Source: Cardiobacterium sp. Marseille-Q4385 (GTDB taxonomy: Bacteria > Pseudomonadota > Gammaproteobacteria > Cardiobacteriales > Cardiobacteriaceae). From it: DNA of 64,000 bases. Positions 35,811 through 44,039 of the stretch are shown here, one piece after another (the first letter of the stretch is position 1; each line of letters opens with the position of its first letter). Where the stretch lies: contig NZ_OU745373.1 of assembly GCF_916618745.1 (NCBI RefSeq), positions 186,001 to 250,000 on the forward strand, given 5' to 3'. The position numbers and the translations under genes are program-made. The notes under the pieces are model-generated. The model ran no database searches, was not told the DNA's origin, and was given only the letters and a program-made list of their open reading frames with translations.

Positions 35811-36643
35811 GGTTGGGTGGTGGGTCGGAGGGCGTTGGCGATGCGCAGGGCATCGCGGGTGGCCGCGATGTCGTGAGCGCGGATGATGGCTGCACCTTGC
35901 CAGGCGGCAAGGGCGGCGAGGCTGATGCTGCCGTAGAGGCGCGCATCAACGGGGGCGTTATCAAGGTAGTGACCGATGGTGGACTTGCGCGAAACCCCGA
36001 TGAGGACGGGATAGCGTTCGTGGCTGAAGCGGCGGCAATCGCGGATGAGCGCCATGTTTTGCGCCGGCGTTTTGCCGAAACCGAAGCCGGGGTCGAGAAT
36101 AAGGCGGTCGGCACTGATACCCGCATCCAGGCAGGCGGCGACGCGCGCTTGCAGGTAGGCATCAACTTCGCTGACGACGTCGGCGTAATCGGTGTGTTGT
36201 TGCATGGTGTCGGGCATGCCGCGCATGTGCATGAGGCAGATGGCAACGTGCGGGTAGCGCGCAAGCAGGGCGAGGGCACCGTCGTCTTCGAGGCCGCGCA
36301 CGTCGTTGATAAGGTCTACACCGAGTTCGAGCATGGCGGCCATGACGGCGGTTTTTTTGGTGTCTATCGAAATGGGGCACTGCCCATCGGCGACGAGTGC
36401 CCGCACGATGGGGGTGAGGCGGGCGATTTCTTCTTCCGCCGGGACTTCTTGTGCGCCGGGTCGGGTAGATTCAGCGCCAATGTCGATGATGTCCGCGCCT
36501 TCAGCCCGCATTTGTCGCGCACGGGCGAGGGCAGTCGCGGGATCCAGGTAACGGCCACCGTCAGAAAATGAATCGGGCGTGCAGTTCAGCACGCCCATAA
36601 GGTTGGTTCTACTCAGGTCCAGGGCGTAGCGGCCACAGCGCAT
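35807..36643 (-). CDS. folP: Dihydropteroate synthase
   Basis: 278 residues. It joins p-aminobenzoate to the pterin pyrophosphate in folate synthesis and is the sulfonamide target. Motifs present: MGVLNCTPDSFSDGG, ESTRPG, SIDTKK, LINDVRG, LDPGFGFGKT and the C-terminal IIRAHD. It overlaps ftsH by one base (36643), the common ftsH-folP order. Confidence 0.96.
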   Translation of the reverse strand: MRCGRYALDLSRTNLMGVLNCTPDSFSDGGRYLDPATALARARQMRAEGADIIDIGAESTRPGAQEVPAEEEIARLTPIVRALVADGQCPISIDTKKTAVMAAMLELGVDLINDVRGLEDDGALALLARYPHVAICLMHMRGMPDTMQQHTDYADVVSEVDAYLQARVAACLDAGISADRLILDPGFGFGKTPAQNMALIRDCRRFSHERYPVLIGVSRKSTIGHYLDNAPVDARLYGSISLAALAAWQGAAIIRAHDIAATRDALRIANALRPTTQP

Positions 36644-38565
36644 CAGAGTTGCTCCGCCGGTTTGTCACCGCTGTCCAGGCTGTAGTCGTCGTGGTGCGGA
36701 CGGGTTTTGTCGTCGCTGGAGCCGTCCCAGTCGGCGGGGTCGCGTACCGGACGCCGTGCCATCAGGTCATCGATTTGGCCTTCATCAATGGTTTCGTATT
36801 TGATGAGGGCAGCAGTCATGCTGTGCAGGATGTCCATATTGTCTTTGAGGATTTTTTCGGCACGGGCATAGTTGTGGTCGATGATGTTGCGGATTTCAGT
36901 GTCAATAGTGTGTGCGGTTTCATCCGAGATGTTTTTATGCTGGGTGACACTGCGGCCGAGGAAGATTTCACCTTCTTCTTCACCGTAGGCGAGCGGGCCG
37001 AGTTTGTCGGACAGGCCCCAGCGGGTCACCATGTTGCGCGCGATAGCGGTGGCACGCTCGATGTCGTTGGAAGCGCCGGTCGAGACTTCGTCTTCACCGT
37101 AGATGAGGGCTTCGGCGATGCGGCCGCCGTAGAGGGTGGCAATCTGGCTTTCCAGGCGGCGACGCGAATAGCTGTAGCGGTCTTGTTCGGGCAGGAACAT
37201 GGTGACGCCGAGGGCGCGGCCGCGCGGGATGATGGTGACTTTATAGACGGGATCGTGATCCGGCACGATGCGGCCAACGATGCAATGCCCGGCTTCGTGG
37301 TAGGCGGTCATTTCTTTTTCTTTGTCAGACATGACCATGGAGCGGCGTTCGGCACCCATCATGATCTTGTCTTTGGCATCTTCCATGTCTTGCATGGTGA
37401 TTTTCTGGCGATTGCGCCGTGCGGCAAAGAGCGCCGCTTCGTTAACCAGGTTGGCGAGATCCGCGCCGGAAAAGCCGGGGGTGCCGCGCGCGATGTCAAA
37501 GGGTTTGACGGCGTCGTCAAAGGGTTTTTTGCGCATGTGCACTTTGAGAATTTGTTCGCGGCCTTTAAGGTCGGGCAGGCCGACCACGACCTGACGGTCA
37601 AAACGACCAGGACGCAGCAATGCGGGGTCAAGGACGTCCGGGCGGTTGGTCGCGGCGATGACGATAACGCCTTCATTACCTTCAAAGCCGTCCATTTCCA
37701 CGAGCAGCTGGTTCAGGGTTTGTTCGCGTTCGTCGTGTCCGCCGCCGAGACCGGCGCCACGCTGGCGGCCGACGGCATCGATTTCGTCGATGAAGATGAT
37801 GCACGGCGCTTTGGCTTTGGCTTCTTCAAACATGTCGCGTACACGCGAGGCACCAACACCAACGAACATTTCGACGAAGTCAGAACCGGAGATGGTGAAG
37901 AACGGCACTTTTGCTTCGCCGGCAATCGCACGAGCGAGCAGGGTTTTACCGGTGCCGGGCGGGCCAACCATCAGCAGGCCGCGCGGGATTTGTCCGCCCA
38001 GGCGGCTGAATTTGCTGGGGTCACGCAGGAATTCGACCATTTCTTCTACGTCGGCCTTGGCTTCGTCCGCCCCGGCTACATCAGCAAAGGTGACTTTGAT
38101 TTTATCTTCAGGAATGAGGCGGGCGCGGCTTTTACCGAAGGAGAAGGCGCCGCCCTTGCCGCCGCCCTGCATCTGCCGGGTGGTGAACATGAACAGGCCG
38201 ATGAGCAGCAGGATGGGCAAGAGGTTGACGAAGATACGGGTCAGCAGGCTTTCTTTTTCCAGCGGTTCGCTGCTGATGTTTACTTTGGCCGCGCGCAGGT
38301 CACCAACGAGGGCGCGGGTGTCCGTCGCTTCGGGGTTGTTGGTGGTGTAACGCGTACCGCCACGGTCGGTGAAAGTGATGCGCGCATTTTGCAGGTCAAT
38401 CGATGCGCTTTGTACTTCGCCGTTATCAACGCGGTCAAGGAATTGCGAGTAGCTGACTTCGCGCGAGCCGCCGGTGGTGCCGAATTTGCCCATCTCACCG
38501 ACGAGCACCAAAAACAGCAGTATCAGCCCACCCCAGATAAGTAATGATTTCCGCATATCGTTCAA
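36643..38565 (-). CDS. ftsH: ATP-dependent zinc metalloprotease FtsH
   Basis: 640 residues. Membrane-bound AAA+ protease. Two transmembrane helices (about 7-25 and 107-127) enclose a periplasmic domain; Walker A GPPGTGKT is near residue 200, FVGVGASRVRDMF and Walker B IIFIDEID follow, and the zinc site HEAGH is near 423. I start at TTG 38565 because AGAGAGG lies eight bases upstream; ATG 38556 would be too far from it. rlmE lies 15 bases upstream. Confidence 0.97.
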   Translation of the reverse strand: MNDMRKSLLIWGGLILLFLVLVGEMGKFGTTGGSREVSYSQFLDRVDNGEVQSASIDLQNARITFTDRGGTRYTTNNPEATDTRALVGDLRAAKVNISSEPLEKESLLTRIFVNLLPILLLIGLFMFTTRQMQGGGKGGAFSFGKSRARLIPEDKIKVTFADVAGADEAKADVEEMVEFLRDPSKFSRLGGQIPRGLLMVGPPGTGKTLLARAIAGEAKVPFFTISGSDFVEMFVGVGASRVRDMFEEAKAKAPCIIFIDEIDAVGRQRGAGLGGGHDEREQTLNQLLVEMDGFEGNEGVIVIAATNRPDVLDPALLRPGRFDRQVVVGLPDLKGREQILKVHMRKKPFDDAVKPFDIARGTPGFSGADLANLVNEAALFAARRNRQKITMQDMEDAKDKIMMGAERRSMVMSDKEKEMTAYHEAGHCIVGRIVPDHDPVYKVTIIPRGRALGVTMFLPEQDRYSYSRRRLESQIATLYGGRIAEALIYGEDEVSTGASNDIERATAIARNMVTRWGLSDKLGPLAYGEEEGEIFLGRSVTQHKNISDETAHTIDTEIRNIIDHNYARAEKILKDNMDILHSMTAALIKYETIDEGQIDDLMARRPVRDPADWDGSSDDKTRPHHDDYSLDSGDKPAEQL

Positions 38566-38580
38566 AATATTGTCCTCTCT

Positions 38581-39207
38581 CTAATTTTTGCGACCGAACC
38601 CGCGTGCCAGCAGGTAGGTTTCCTGACTGCGCGCGCGCGAGGCTTCGGGTTTGCGCGTGGCAACAGTCAGAAAACGGCTTTTCAATGAGCGCAGTAGTGT
38701 ATCAAAGCCCGGCCCGTGGAATATCTTTGTTAAGAAACTTCCACCTTGTGCCAGGCGGTGCTCGGCGAAGTCAACGGCCAGTTCGACCAGATGCATACTC
38801 TTCGCCTGATCGACCACGCGAACACCGCTGGTATTGGGGGCCATATCGGAAATTACAAGATCCACCGCGCTGTCGCCCAATTCGGCATAGAGCGCGTCCA
38901 GCACCGCGTCCTCGCGGAAATCGCCCTGAATGAAGGTAACATCCGGCAGGGCATCCATCGGCAGAATATCGAGGGCAATCATCCGCCCCTGCCCGCGCAG
39001 GCATTCGGCGACATACTGCGACCAGCCGCCGGGTGCCGCGCCAAGTTCGACTACGGTCATCCCCGGACGAATGAGGCGGTCTTTTTCCTGAATTTCCTTG
39101 AGTTTGTAAACCGCGCGTGAGCGGTAGCCTTCCTGCTGCGCCTTCTGCACGTAAATATCGTTGAAATGTTCTTTCAGCCAGCGTTGGCTTGTTTTGCTGC
39201 GTGCCAT
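38581..39207 (-). CDS. rlmE: 23S rRNA 2'-O-ribose U2552 methyltransferase
   Basis: 208 residues. Methylates U2552 of 23S rRNA late in 50S assembly. SAM motif VVELGAAPGGWSQYV near residue 52; catalytic K-D-K-E tetrad visible in RSRAVYKL, SDMAPN, FLTKIF and SRARSQETY. The rlmE-ftsH-folP order with divergent yhbY is the conserved gammaproteobacterial arrangement. Confidence 0.96.
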   Translation of the reverse strand: MARSKTSQRWLKEHFNDIYVQKAQQEGYRSRAVYKLKEIQEKDRLIRPGMTVVELGAAPGGWSQYVAECLRGQGRMIALDILPMDALPDVTFIQGDFREDAVLDALYAELGDSAVDLVISDMAPNTSGVRVVDQAKSMHLVELAVDFAEHRLAQGGSFLTKIFHGPGFDTLLRSLKSRFLTVATRKPEASRARSQETYLLARGFGRKN

Positions 39208-39248
39208 TGCCTTACCATATGTTCTCGAAAAATCAACAGGATATCCAA

Positions 39249-39545
39249 GTGTTAACTAAAAACCAAATCCGCTTTTTGAAAGCGCAGGCGCACCACCTGC
39301 ACCCCGTGGTGATGATTGGCGCGAACGGCATCAATGAAGGGGTGGACCGCGAACTCGAACGCGCCCTCGACAGTCACGAACTCATCAAGGTCAAACTGGG
39401 CAACGTTGAAGACGAATTGCAGGCAGAGATGATTGCCCATATCACGACTGCGCATCAGGCGGAATTTGTGCAGAAGATAGGCCACGTTGCGGTGTTTTAC
39501 CGCAGGAATGAAGATGCGGTGAAAATCACGCTGCCGAGGGATTGA
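39249..39545 (+). CDS. yhbY: Ribosome assembly RNA-binding protein YhbY
   Basis: 98 residues from GTG 39249, which has AGGA seven bases upstream and gives the family start LTKNQIRFLKAQAH; ATG 39219 would add ten unmatched residues. CRM/KH-like domain with PVVMIGANGI and the GxxG-type loop, ending VFYRRN. It binds the 50S precursor. Divergent from rlmE. Confidence 0.93.
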   Translation: MLTKNQIRFLKAQAHHLHPVVMIGANGINEGVDRELERALDSHELIKVKLGNVEDELQAEMIAHITTAHQAEFVQKIGHVAVFYRRNEDAVKITLPRD

Positions 39546-39556
39546 CTCCGGCAGGG

Positions 39557-39582
39557 AAAACCACCGCTTGCGGTGGTTTTTC
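39557..39582 (+). terminator. Terminator after yhbY
   Basis: AAAACCACCG CTTG CGGTGGTTTTTC, 12 bases past the stop. Confidence 0.85.
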
Positions 39583-39657
39583 TTTATCACGCGTTCGCCG
39601 CCCTATCCGCTTTCCCATGCGACAATGCCCGCCCAACCACAAAATCCGGAAATCACC

Positions 39658-40542
39658 ATGCCCATTCGCCCCTTCCTTCTCACTGCTGCCCTGATCCTCG
39701 CTCCCACCCTGCACGCAGATGACTGTGCTGCGCTGCAACAAGCCGCTGACGCGCGCAACCAGGCGGATTACGCACAAGCCCGCGCGCTTTACGACACTCT
39801 CGCCGCCGCCGGCAATGCCCGTGCCGAAGCCCGCTTGGGGCAAATGCAGCTTGCCGGCGAACTTGGCAGCAAAGACGACGCGGCCGCTCTCGCCCATATC
39901 CAGAAAGCGGCGGAAGCGAGCGACGGCATCGGCCAGTACCTGCTCGGCAGTGCCTACCAACGCGGCAACGGCGTCGAAAAAGACCCGGCTGCTGCGCAAA
40001 AGTGGTTCACTGCGGCCGCGCAAACCCTGCCACAAGCTGCTGCCCATAACGATGCCGAGGCTCAATTCATCCTCGCCATTCTCTACCTGAACGGCCAGGG
40101 CGTTGGCAAAGACGATGCGCAAAGCCGGCAATGGCTGGAAAAAGCGGCGGAAAACGGCAATGCCTCCGCGCAAAACCTGCTGGGCAATACCCTGCTCGCC
40201 GACAATGCGCAAGAAAACAAACGCGCAGCGGTGAACTGGCTGAAAAAAGCCGCCGCCCAGGGTCACAGCGTGGCGCAAAACACCCTCGGCGATCTCTACA
40301 AAAACGGGCGGGGCGTCATCGCTAATCCGGCCACTGCCGCCGAGTGGTACCGCCAGGCTTTCGAAAGCAGCGGTAAAGCCGCCGTGCAGGGCGCCGTCAT
40401 GGCGCAGGTCCAGCTCGCCGAGCACTATTACTACGGCACCGGTACCGACGCCGACCGCGACAAAGCGCGCGAGTGGTACCAAAAAGCCGCCACACAAGGC
40501 AGCGACAAAGCCAAACAGGCGCTGCAAACCCTCAATCCGTGA
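39658..40542 (+). CDS. Exported Sel1-repeat protein
   Basis: 294 residues from ATG 39658 (the frame is open upstream through the terminator). Signal peptide of about 19 residues, then five to six Sel1 repeats, for example YLLGSAYQRGNGVEKDPAAA and LGDLYKNGRGVIANPATAA, ending YYYGTGTDADRDKAREWYQK. Periplasmic scaffold or partner-binding role is likely; no specific function known. The DUF488 gene starts seven bases after the stop. Confidence 0.87.
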   Translation: MPIRPFLLTAALILAPTLHADDCAALQQAADARNQADYAQARALYDTLAAAGNARAEARLGQMQLAGELGSKDDAAALAHIQKAAEASDGIGQYLLGSAYQRGNGVEKDPAAAQKWFTAAAQTLPQAAAHNDAEAQFILAILYLNGQGVGKDDAQSRQWLEKAAENGNASAQNLLGNTLLADNAQENKRAAVNWLKKAAAQGHSVAQNTLGDLYKNGRGVIANPATAAEWYRQAFESSGKAAVQGAVMAQVQLAEHYYYGTGTDADRDKAREWYQKAATQGSDKAKQALQTLNP

Positions 40543-40549
40543 GAATCCC

Positions 40550-40930
40550 ATGTTTCGCGTACAACGCATCTACGACTACACCCCGCAAGCGGATGAAACG
40601 GGCATCTTCCTCGACCGCCTCTACCCGCGCGGCGTGCACAAAGAACTGATGGCGCAAGTGGTCTGGCTGAAAGACCTGACCCCATCGGCGGAACTGCGCC
40701 GCTGGTATCACGCCGACAGCGACAACCGCTACGCCGCATTTGCCGAGCGCTACCGCAGTGAACTGCTTGACCCGACCCACCAGGCGGCACTGGCCGAACT
40801 GTGGCGCCTCAGCGAAGCCCGCCCGCATACCGTGCTGCTCACTGCCGTCAAACACCCCGAACACTCGCATATCGCCGTCCTGCTTGATTACCTGCATGAA
40901 AACGGCGCATCTGACGGCACCCAGACCTGA
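40550..40930 (+). CDS. DUF488 family protein (YeaO-like)
   Basis: 126 residues. Family pattern: DETGIFLDRLYPRGV near the start, LKDLTPSAELRRWYHAD, and TVLLTAVKHPEHSHIAVL near the end. DUF488 members are small cytoplasmic proteins of unknown role. Length is normal. Confidence 0.88.
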   Translation: MFRVQRIYDYTPQADETGIFLDRLYPRGVHKELMAQVVWLKDLTPSAELRRWYHADSDNRYAAFAERYRSELLDPTHQAALAELWRLSEARPHTVLLTAVKHPEHSHIAVLLDYLHENGASDGTQT

Positions 40931-40931
40931 G

Positions 40932-41205
40932 CAAGCGGCGTAAATACTGGACCCGCCAAGCGGTGTAGATGCTGGCTCCGTCAAGCGGCGTAAATACTGG
41001 CCCCTTCAAGCAGCGTCAATACTGGGCCCGCCAAGCAGCGTAAATACCGGCCCCGTCAAGCGGCGTCAATACTGGGTCCGCCAAGCGGCGTAAATACTGG
41101 GCCCGCCAAGCAGCGTAAATACCGGCCCCGCTAACGGCGTAAATACCGGCCCCGCCAAGCGGTGTAGATGCTGGCCCCGTCAAGCGGCGTAAATACTGGG
41201 CTCAC
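40932..41205 (+). repeat. Eleven-copy tandem array of the 25-bp element
   Basis: Eleven head-to-tail units; ten are 25 bp and the ninth is 24 bp. Consensus CAAGCGGCGTAAATACTGG plus six variable bases, with variant classes GGTGTAGATGC, CAGCGTAAATACC and GGCGTCAATAC that recur in a pattern suggesting local duplication of two- and three-unit blocks. 25 bp is not a multiple of three, and there are no unique spacers, so it is neither coding nor CRISPR. Confidence 0.95.
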
Positions 41206-41221
41206 CAAGTGCAGATAAGTT

Positions 41222-41245
41222 AAAGGCGCCCTGTCGGGTGCCTTT
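41222..41245. terminator. Terminator downstream of ldh
   Basis: AAAGGCGCCC TGTC GGGTGCCTTTA lies 20 bases past the ldh stop on the minus strand. Short T-run. Confidence 0.6.
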
Positions 41246-41264
41246 ATCATGCGATGGCTGCGCC

Positions 41265-42206
41265 TTACAGGCAGATGAGCTTGCCGTCTTTCAGCACACC
41301 TTCCTGAGCGTCGTAGAGGATTTGCGCGCTTTGCGAGAGAGCAAGGCTTTCCTCTTTATTGAGCGGCGGCATGAGGGTGTCGAGGATGCCCCGGCGACCG
41401 ATGAGGCGCGGCAGCGACAGGCAGACATCATCAAAGGCGCAACTGCCGGAAACGGTAAAGATGGCGTGGCGGTCGTTGATGATGGCGTCGGCGAGGCTGT
41501 TCACCGCGATACCGATGCCGTAGTAGGTGGCGTTTTTGCCAGCGATGATGGAAAGGGCTGCGCCGCGTACGTTGGTGGCGATGTCGTCCATTTCTTTTTT
41601 GCCCCACGGGATTTGCCGCTCACTCATGAAGGTGGCGACGGGCATGCCGGCAATCAGCGCGCTGCTCCAGCACATCACGGAGGAATCGCCGTGTTCACCG
41701 AGGGTGTAGGAGTGGACGTAGCGTGCGTTTACCCCGGCGCGTTCGCCGATAAGCTGGCGGAAGCGGGCACTGTCGAGGATGGTGCCGGAGCCCATGACAA
41801 GTTCCGGGGTCGGGTGCAGGGCGCGGGTAACGCTAGTCATGATGTCCACCGGGTTGGACACGATGAGCACCACGGCATCCGGCGCTACGGCCACGACTTG
41901 CGGCACGATGCTGGCGAAGATGGCGGCATTGCGTGCAAGCAGGTTGAGGCGCGATTCGCCCGGTTTCTGGTTCGAACCGGCGGCGATGACGACCAGCGCT
42001 GCGCCCTGCAGGTCGGCGTAGCTGCCCGCATAGGCGCGCACGCCCCTCGCCAGCGGCGCACCGTGGGCGATGTCGGCCGCTTCGGCTTTGGCGCGCGCTT
42101 CGTTCGCGTCAATCAGGACGATTTCGCTGCATGTGCCGTTCAGCATCATCGCGTAGGCGGCGGTGGCGCCGACGAATCCGGCGCCGATGATTCCAACTTT
42201 TGCCAT
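41265..42206 (-). CDS. ldh: L-lactate dehydrogenase
   Basis: 313 residues. NAD-dependent pyruvate/L-lactate interconversion. GAGFVGATAA binds NAD; specificity residue Q80 (SNQKPGESR) marks lactate rather than malate dehydrogenase, where Arg is found. Catalytic D145 and R148 (ILDSARFR) and H172 (GEHGDSS) are all present at the expected spacing. Single-gene transcription unit between a terminator and yicC. Confidence 0.95.
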   Translation of the reverse strand: MAKVGIIGAGFVGATAAYAMMLNGTCSEIVLIDANEARAKAEAADIAHGAPLARGVRAYAGSYADLQGAALVVIAAGSNQKPGESRLNLLARNAAIFASIVPQVVAVAPDAVVLIVSNPVDIMTSVTRALHPTPELVMGSGTILDSARFRQLIGERAGVNARYVHSYTLGEHGDSSVMCWSSALIAGMPVATFMSERQIPWGKKEMDDIATNVRGAALSIIAGKNATYYGIGIAVNSLADAIINDRHAIFTVSGSCAFDDVCLSLPRLIGRRGILDTLMPPLNKEESLALSQSAQILYDAQEGVLKDGKLICL

Positions 42207-42237
42207 TGTGTTGTCTCCTCTAAGGTTGGGGTTGAAA

Positions 42238-43098
42238 TTAAACTAAATTCTGTACTTGCTCGCGCATCTGCTCGATCAGCACTTTCAAGTCCACGGCGGC
42301 CTGACTCAGCACGTTATCGCCCGCTTTTGAGCCCAGCGTGTTGGCCTCGCGGTTAAATTCCTGCATGAGGAAGTCCAGACGCCGCCCGATGGCGCCATCC
42401 TGCTGCAAGGTCTTGCGCGCTTCGGTCACGTGAAAGCGCAGGCGGTCCAGTTCTTCCTGCACATCCATTTTGGACAGGATGGCGGCGAGTGTCTGCCCGG
42501 CGACGGCAGGATCCACTTCCGTGCGCAGGGCGGCGAGGCGCTCATGCAGTTGCGCTGTCGTCTTCTCCTGCAAACGCGGCAGGTGGGCGTGCACATGCGC
42601 CAACTGCCCGTCAATGTCGTCCAGCCGCTGCCCCAGCACGCGGGCAATCGCCGTGCCTTCCCGCTCGCGCATGGCAAGGAAGTCGCCGAGCGCCTGCTCG
42701 AAAAGGTGCATCACCATATCGTCCAGCGCATCTTCGCTGTCGCGTTCGCGCACCAGCACACCAGGCAGGGCCAGCACGTCGCCCCAAGCGGGTTGGCCGA
42801 GGGCATTGCCACTGTCGGCGGCGGCGAGTGCCTGTAACCATTGCGCAAGTGCTGCAGTGTCCAGGCGTTGTGTGCGCGCATCGGATAGCGTCTCCACGAA
42901 AATCCACACTTCCACCTTGCCGCGCTGCACCGTCGCCTGCAAACGCTCGCGAATGCCGCCTTCCAGATGGCGCAGGGCATCCATCATCTTCATCTGTACT
43001 TCGAGGAAACGGTGGTTGACTGATTTCAGCTCAACGCTAACGCGCCAGCGCCCGTTTTCATCTACCGCCCGGGCGAAGGCGGTCATGCTTTGCCGCAT
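42238..43098 (-). CDS. yicC: YicC/YloC family endoribonuclease
   Basis: 286 residues. N-terminal YicC domain (MTAFARAVDENGRW, ELKSVNHRFLEVQMKM) and C-terminal DUF1732 domain (ADLKVLIEQMREQVQNL type ending, with DFLMQEFNREANTLGSKAGD). E. coli YicC is an RNase acting on RyhB and other RNAs. Divergent from gpmA. Confidence 0.94.
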   Translation of the reverse strand: MRQSMTAFARAVDENGRWRVSVELKSVNHRFLEVQMKMMDALRHLEGGIRERLQATVQRGKVEVWIFVETLSDARTQRLDTAALAQWLQALAAADSGNALGQPAWGDVLALPGVLVRERDSEDALDDMVMHLFEQALGDFLAMREREGTAIARVLGQRLDDIDGQLAHVHAHLPRLQEKTTAQLHERLAALRTEVDPAVAGQTLAAILSKMDVQEELDRLRFHVTEARKTLQQDGAIGRRLDFLMQEFNREANTLGSKAGDNVLSQAAVDLKVLIEQMREQVQNLV

Positions 43099-43161
43099 AG
43101 AAAAACCTGATTAACAAACTGCGTGACATGATACGCCTTTTACCACCACCTTGCCGCCAGA

Positions 43162-43190
43162 TTGCCAGCATCGGGCAATCCGACTACAAT
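43162..43190 (+). promoter_or_regulatory. Promoter of gpmA
   Basis: TTGCCA (43162-43167), 17-bp spacer, TACAAT (43185-43190), 57 bases before the gpmA start; AGGAGA ribosome binding site follows. Confidence 0.6.
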
Positions 43191-43246
43191 TCCTAACGAA
43201 ACGTTACTTTTAGCGTTACATTTCCCCAATCCCACCAGGAGACACT

Positions 43247-43933
43247 ATGAAACTCGTCCTTTCCCGCCACGGCCAAAGTGAATGGAACCTGTCCAACCGC
43301 TTCACCGGCTGGGTGGATGTTGATCTCACCGCGCAAGGCGTCGAAGAAGCCATCGCCGGCGGCAAACTGCTGAAAGAAGAAGGCATACAATTTCATGCGG
43401 CCTTCACTTCCTATCAGAAACGCGCCATCAAGACCCTGCACCTCCTGCTCGAACACTGCGACCAGCTCTGGATACCCGAATACAAAAGCTGGCGCCTGAA
43501 CGAACGCCACTACGGCGGCCTGCAAGGGCTGAACAAAGCCGAAACTGCCGCCAAATACGGCGACGAACAAGTACACATCTGGCGCCGCAGCTTCGACGTC
43601 CCACCGCCCGCTATCGACAAAACCAGCGAACACTACCCGGCGAACGACCGCCGCTACCAGGAAGTGCCTGCTGCCGAAATGCCGGTTGGCGAAAGCCTGA
43701 AAGACACCATTGCCCGCGTACTGCCCTACTGGGACAGCAACATCGCTCCCGAACTGCGCCAGGGCAAAAACGTCCTCATCTCGGCACACGGCAACAGCCT
43801 GCGCGCGCTCATCAAATACCTAATGAACATCAGCGACGAAAAAATCCTCGAACTGAACCTGCCGACCGGCACCCCGCTCATCTTCGACCTCGACGACAAC
43901 CTCAACATCGTCAGCGCGCCGGAACTCTTCTAA
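43247..43933 (+). CDS. gpmA: 2,3-bisphosphoglycerate-dependent phosphoglycerate mutase
   Basis: 228 residues. Glycolytic interconversion of 3- and 2-phosphoglycerate through phospho-His. SRHGQSEWN has nucleophile H8; ERHYGGLQG and the second His in SAHGNSLRALI are present, as is VDVDLTAQG. Single gene ended by a hairpin terminator. Confidence 0.97.
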   Translation: MKLVLSRHGQSEWNLSNRFTGWVDVDLTAQGVEEAIAGGKLLKEEGIQFHAAFTSYQKRAIKTLHLLLEHCDQLWIPEYKSWRLNERHYGGLQGLNKAETAAKYGDEQVHIWRRSFDVPPPAIDKTSEHYPANDRRYQEVPAAEMPVGESLKDTIARVLPYWDSNIAPELRQGKNVLISAHGNSLRALIKYLMNISDEKILELNLPTGTPLIFDLDDNLNIVSAPELF

Positions 43934-43948
43934 CCATACCTACCCCGA

Positions 43949-43977
43949 ACGGGCGGCCTGCGGGTCGCCCGTTTTAT
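43949..43977 (+). terminator. Terminator after gpmA
   Basis: ACGGGCGGCC TGCG GGTCGCCCGT followed by TTTATT. Confidence 0.8.
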
Positions 43978-44039
43978 TACCAAACCCCGCCAAGCGGGAC
44001 AACCACGCAACTTACCCCTATCCCAACCCAAGGAACCCC

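Noticed and set aside
36649..38544. 631-residue open frame opposite ftsH
   Set aside because: Full overlap with a certain ftsH; composition is that of a reverse-complement shadow.
40932..41205. CRISPR array
   Set aside because: The 25-bp units are contiguous with only six variable bases and no spacers; no cas genes are present.
41265..42206. Malate dehydrogenase
   Set aside because: The specificity position is Gln (Q80, SNQKPGESR), diagnostic for lactate; malate enzymes have Arg.
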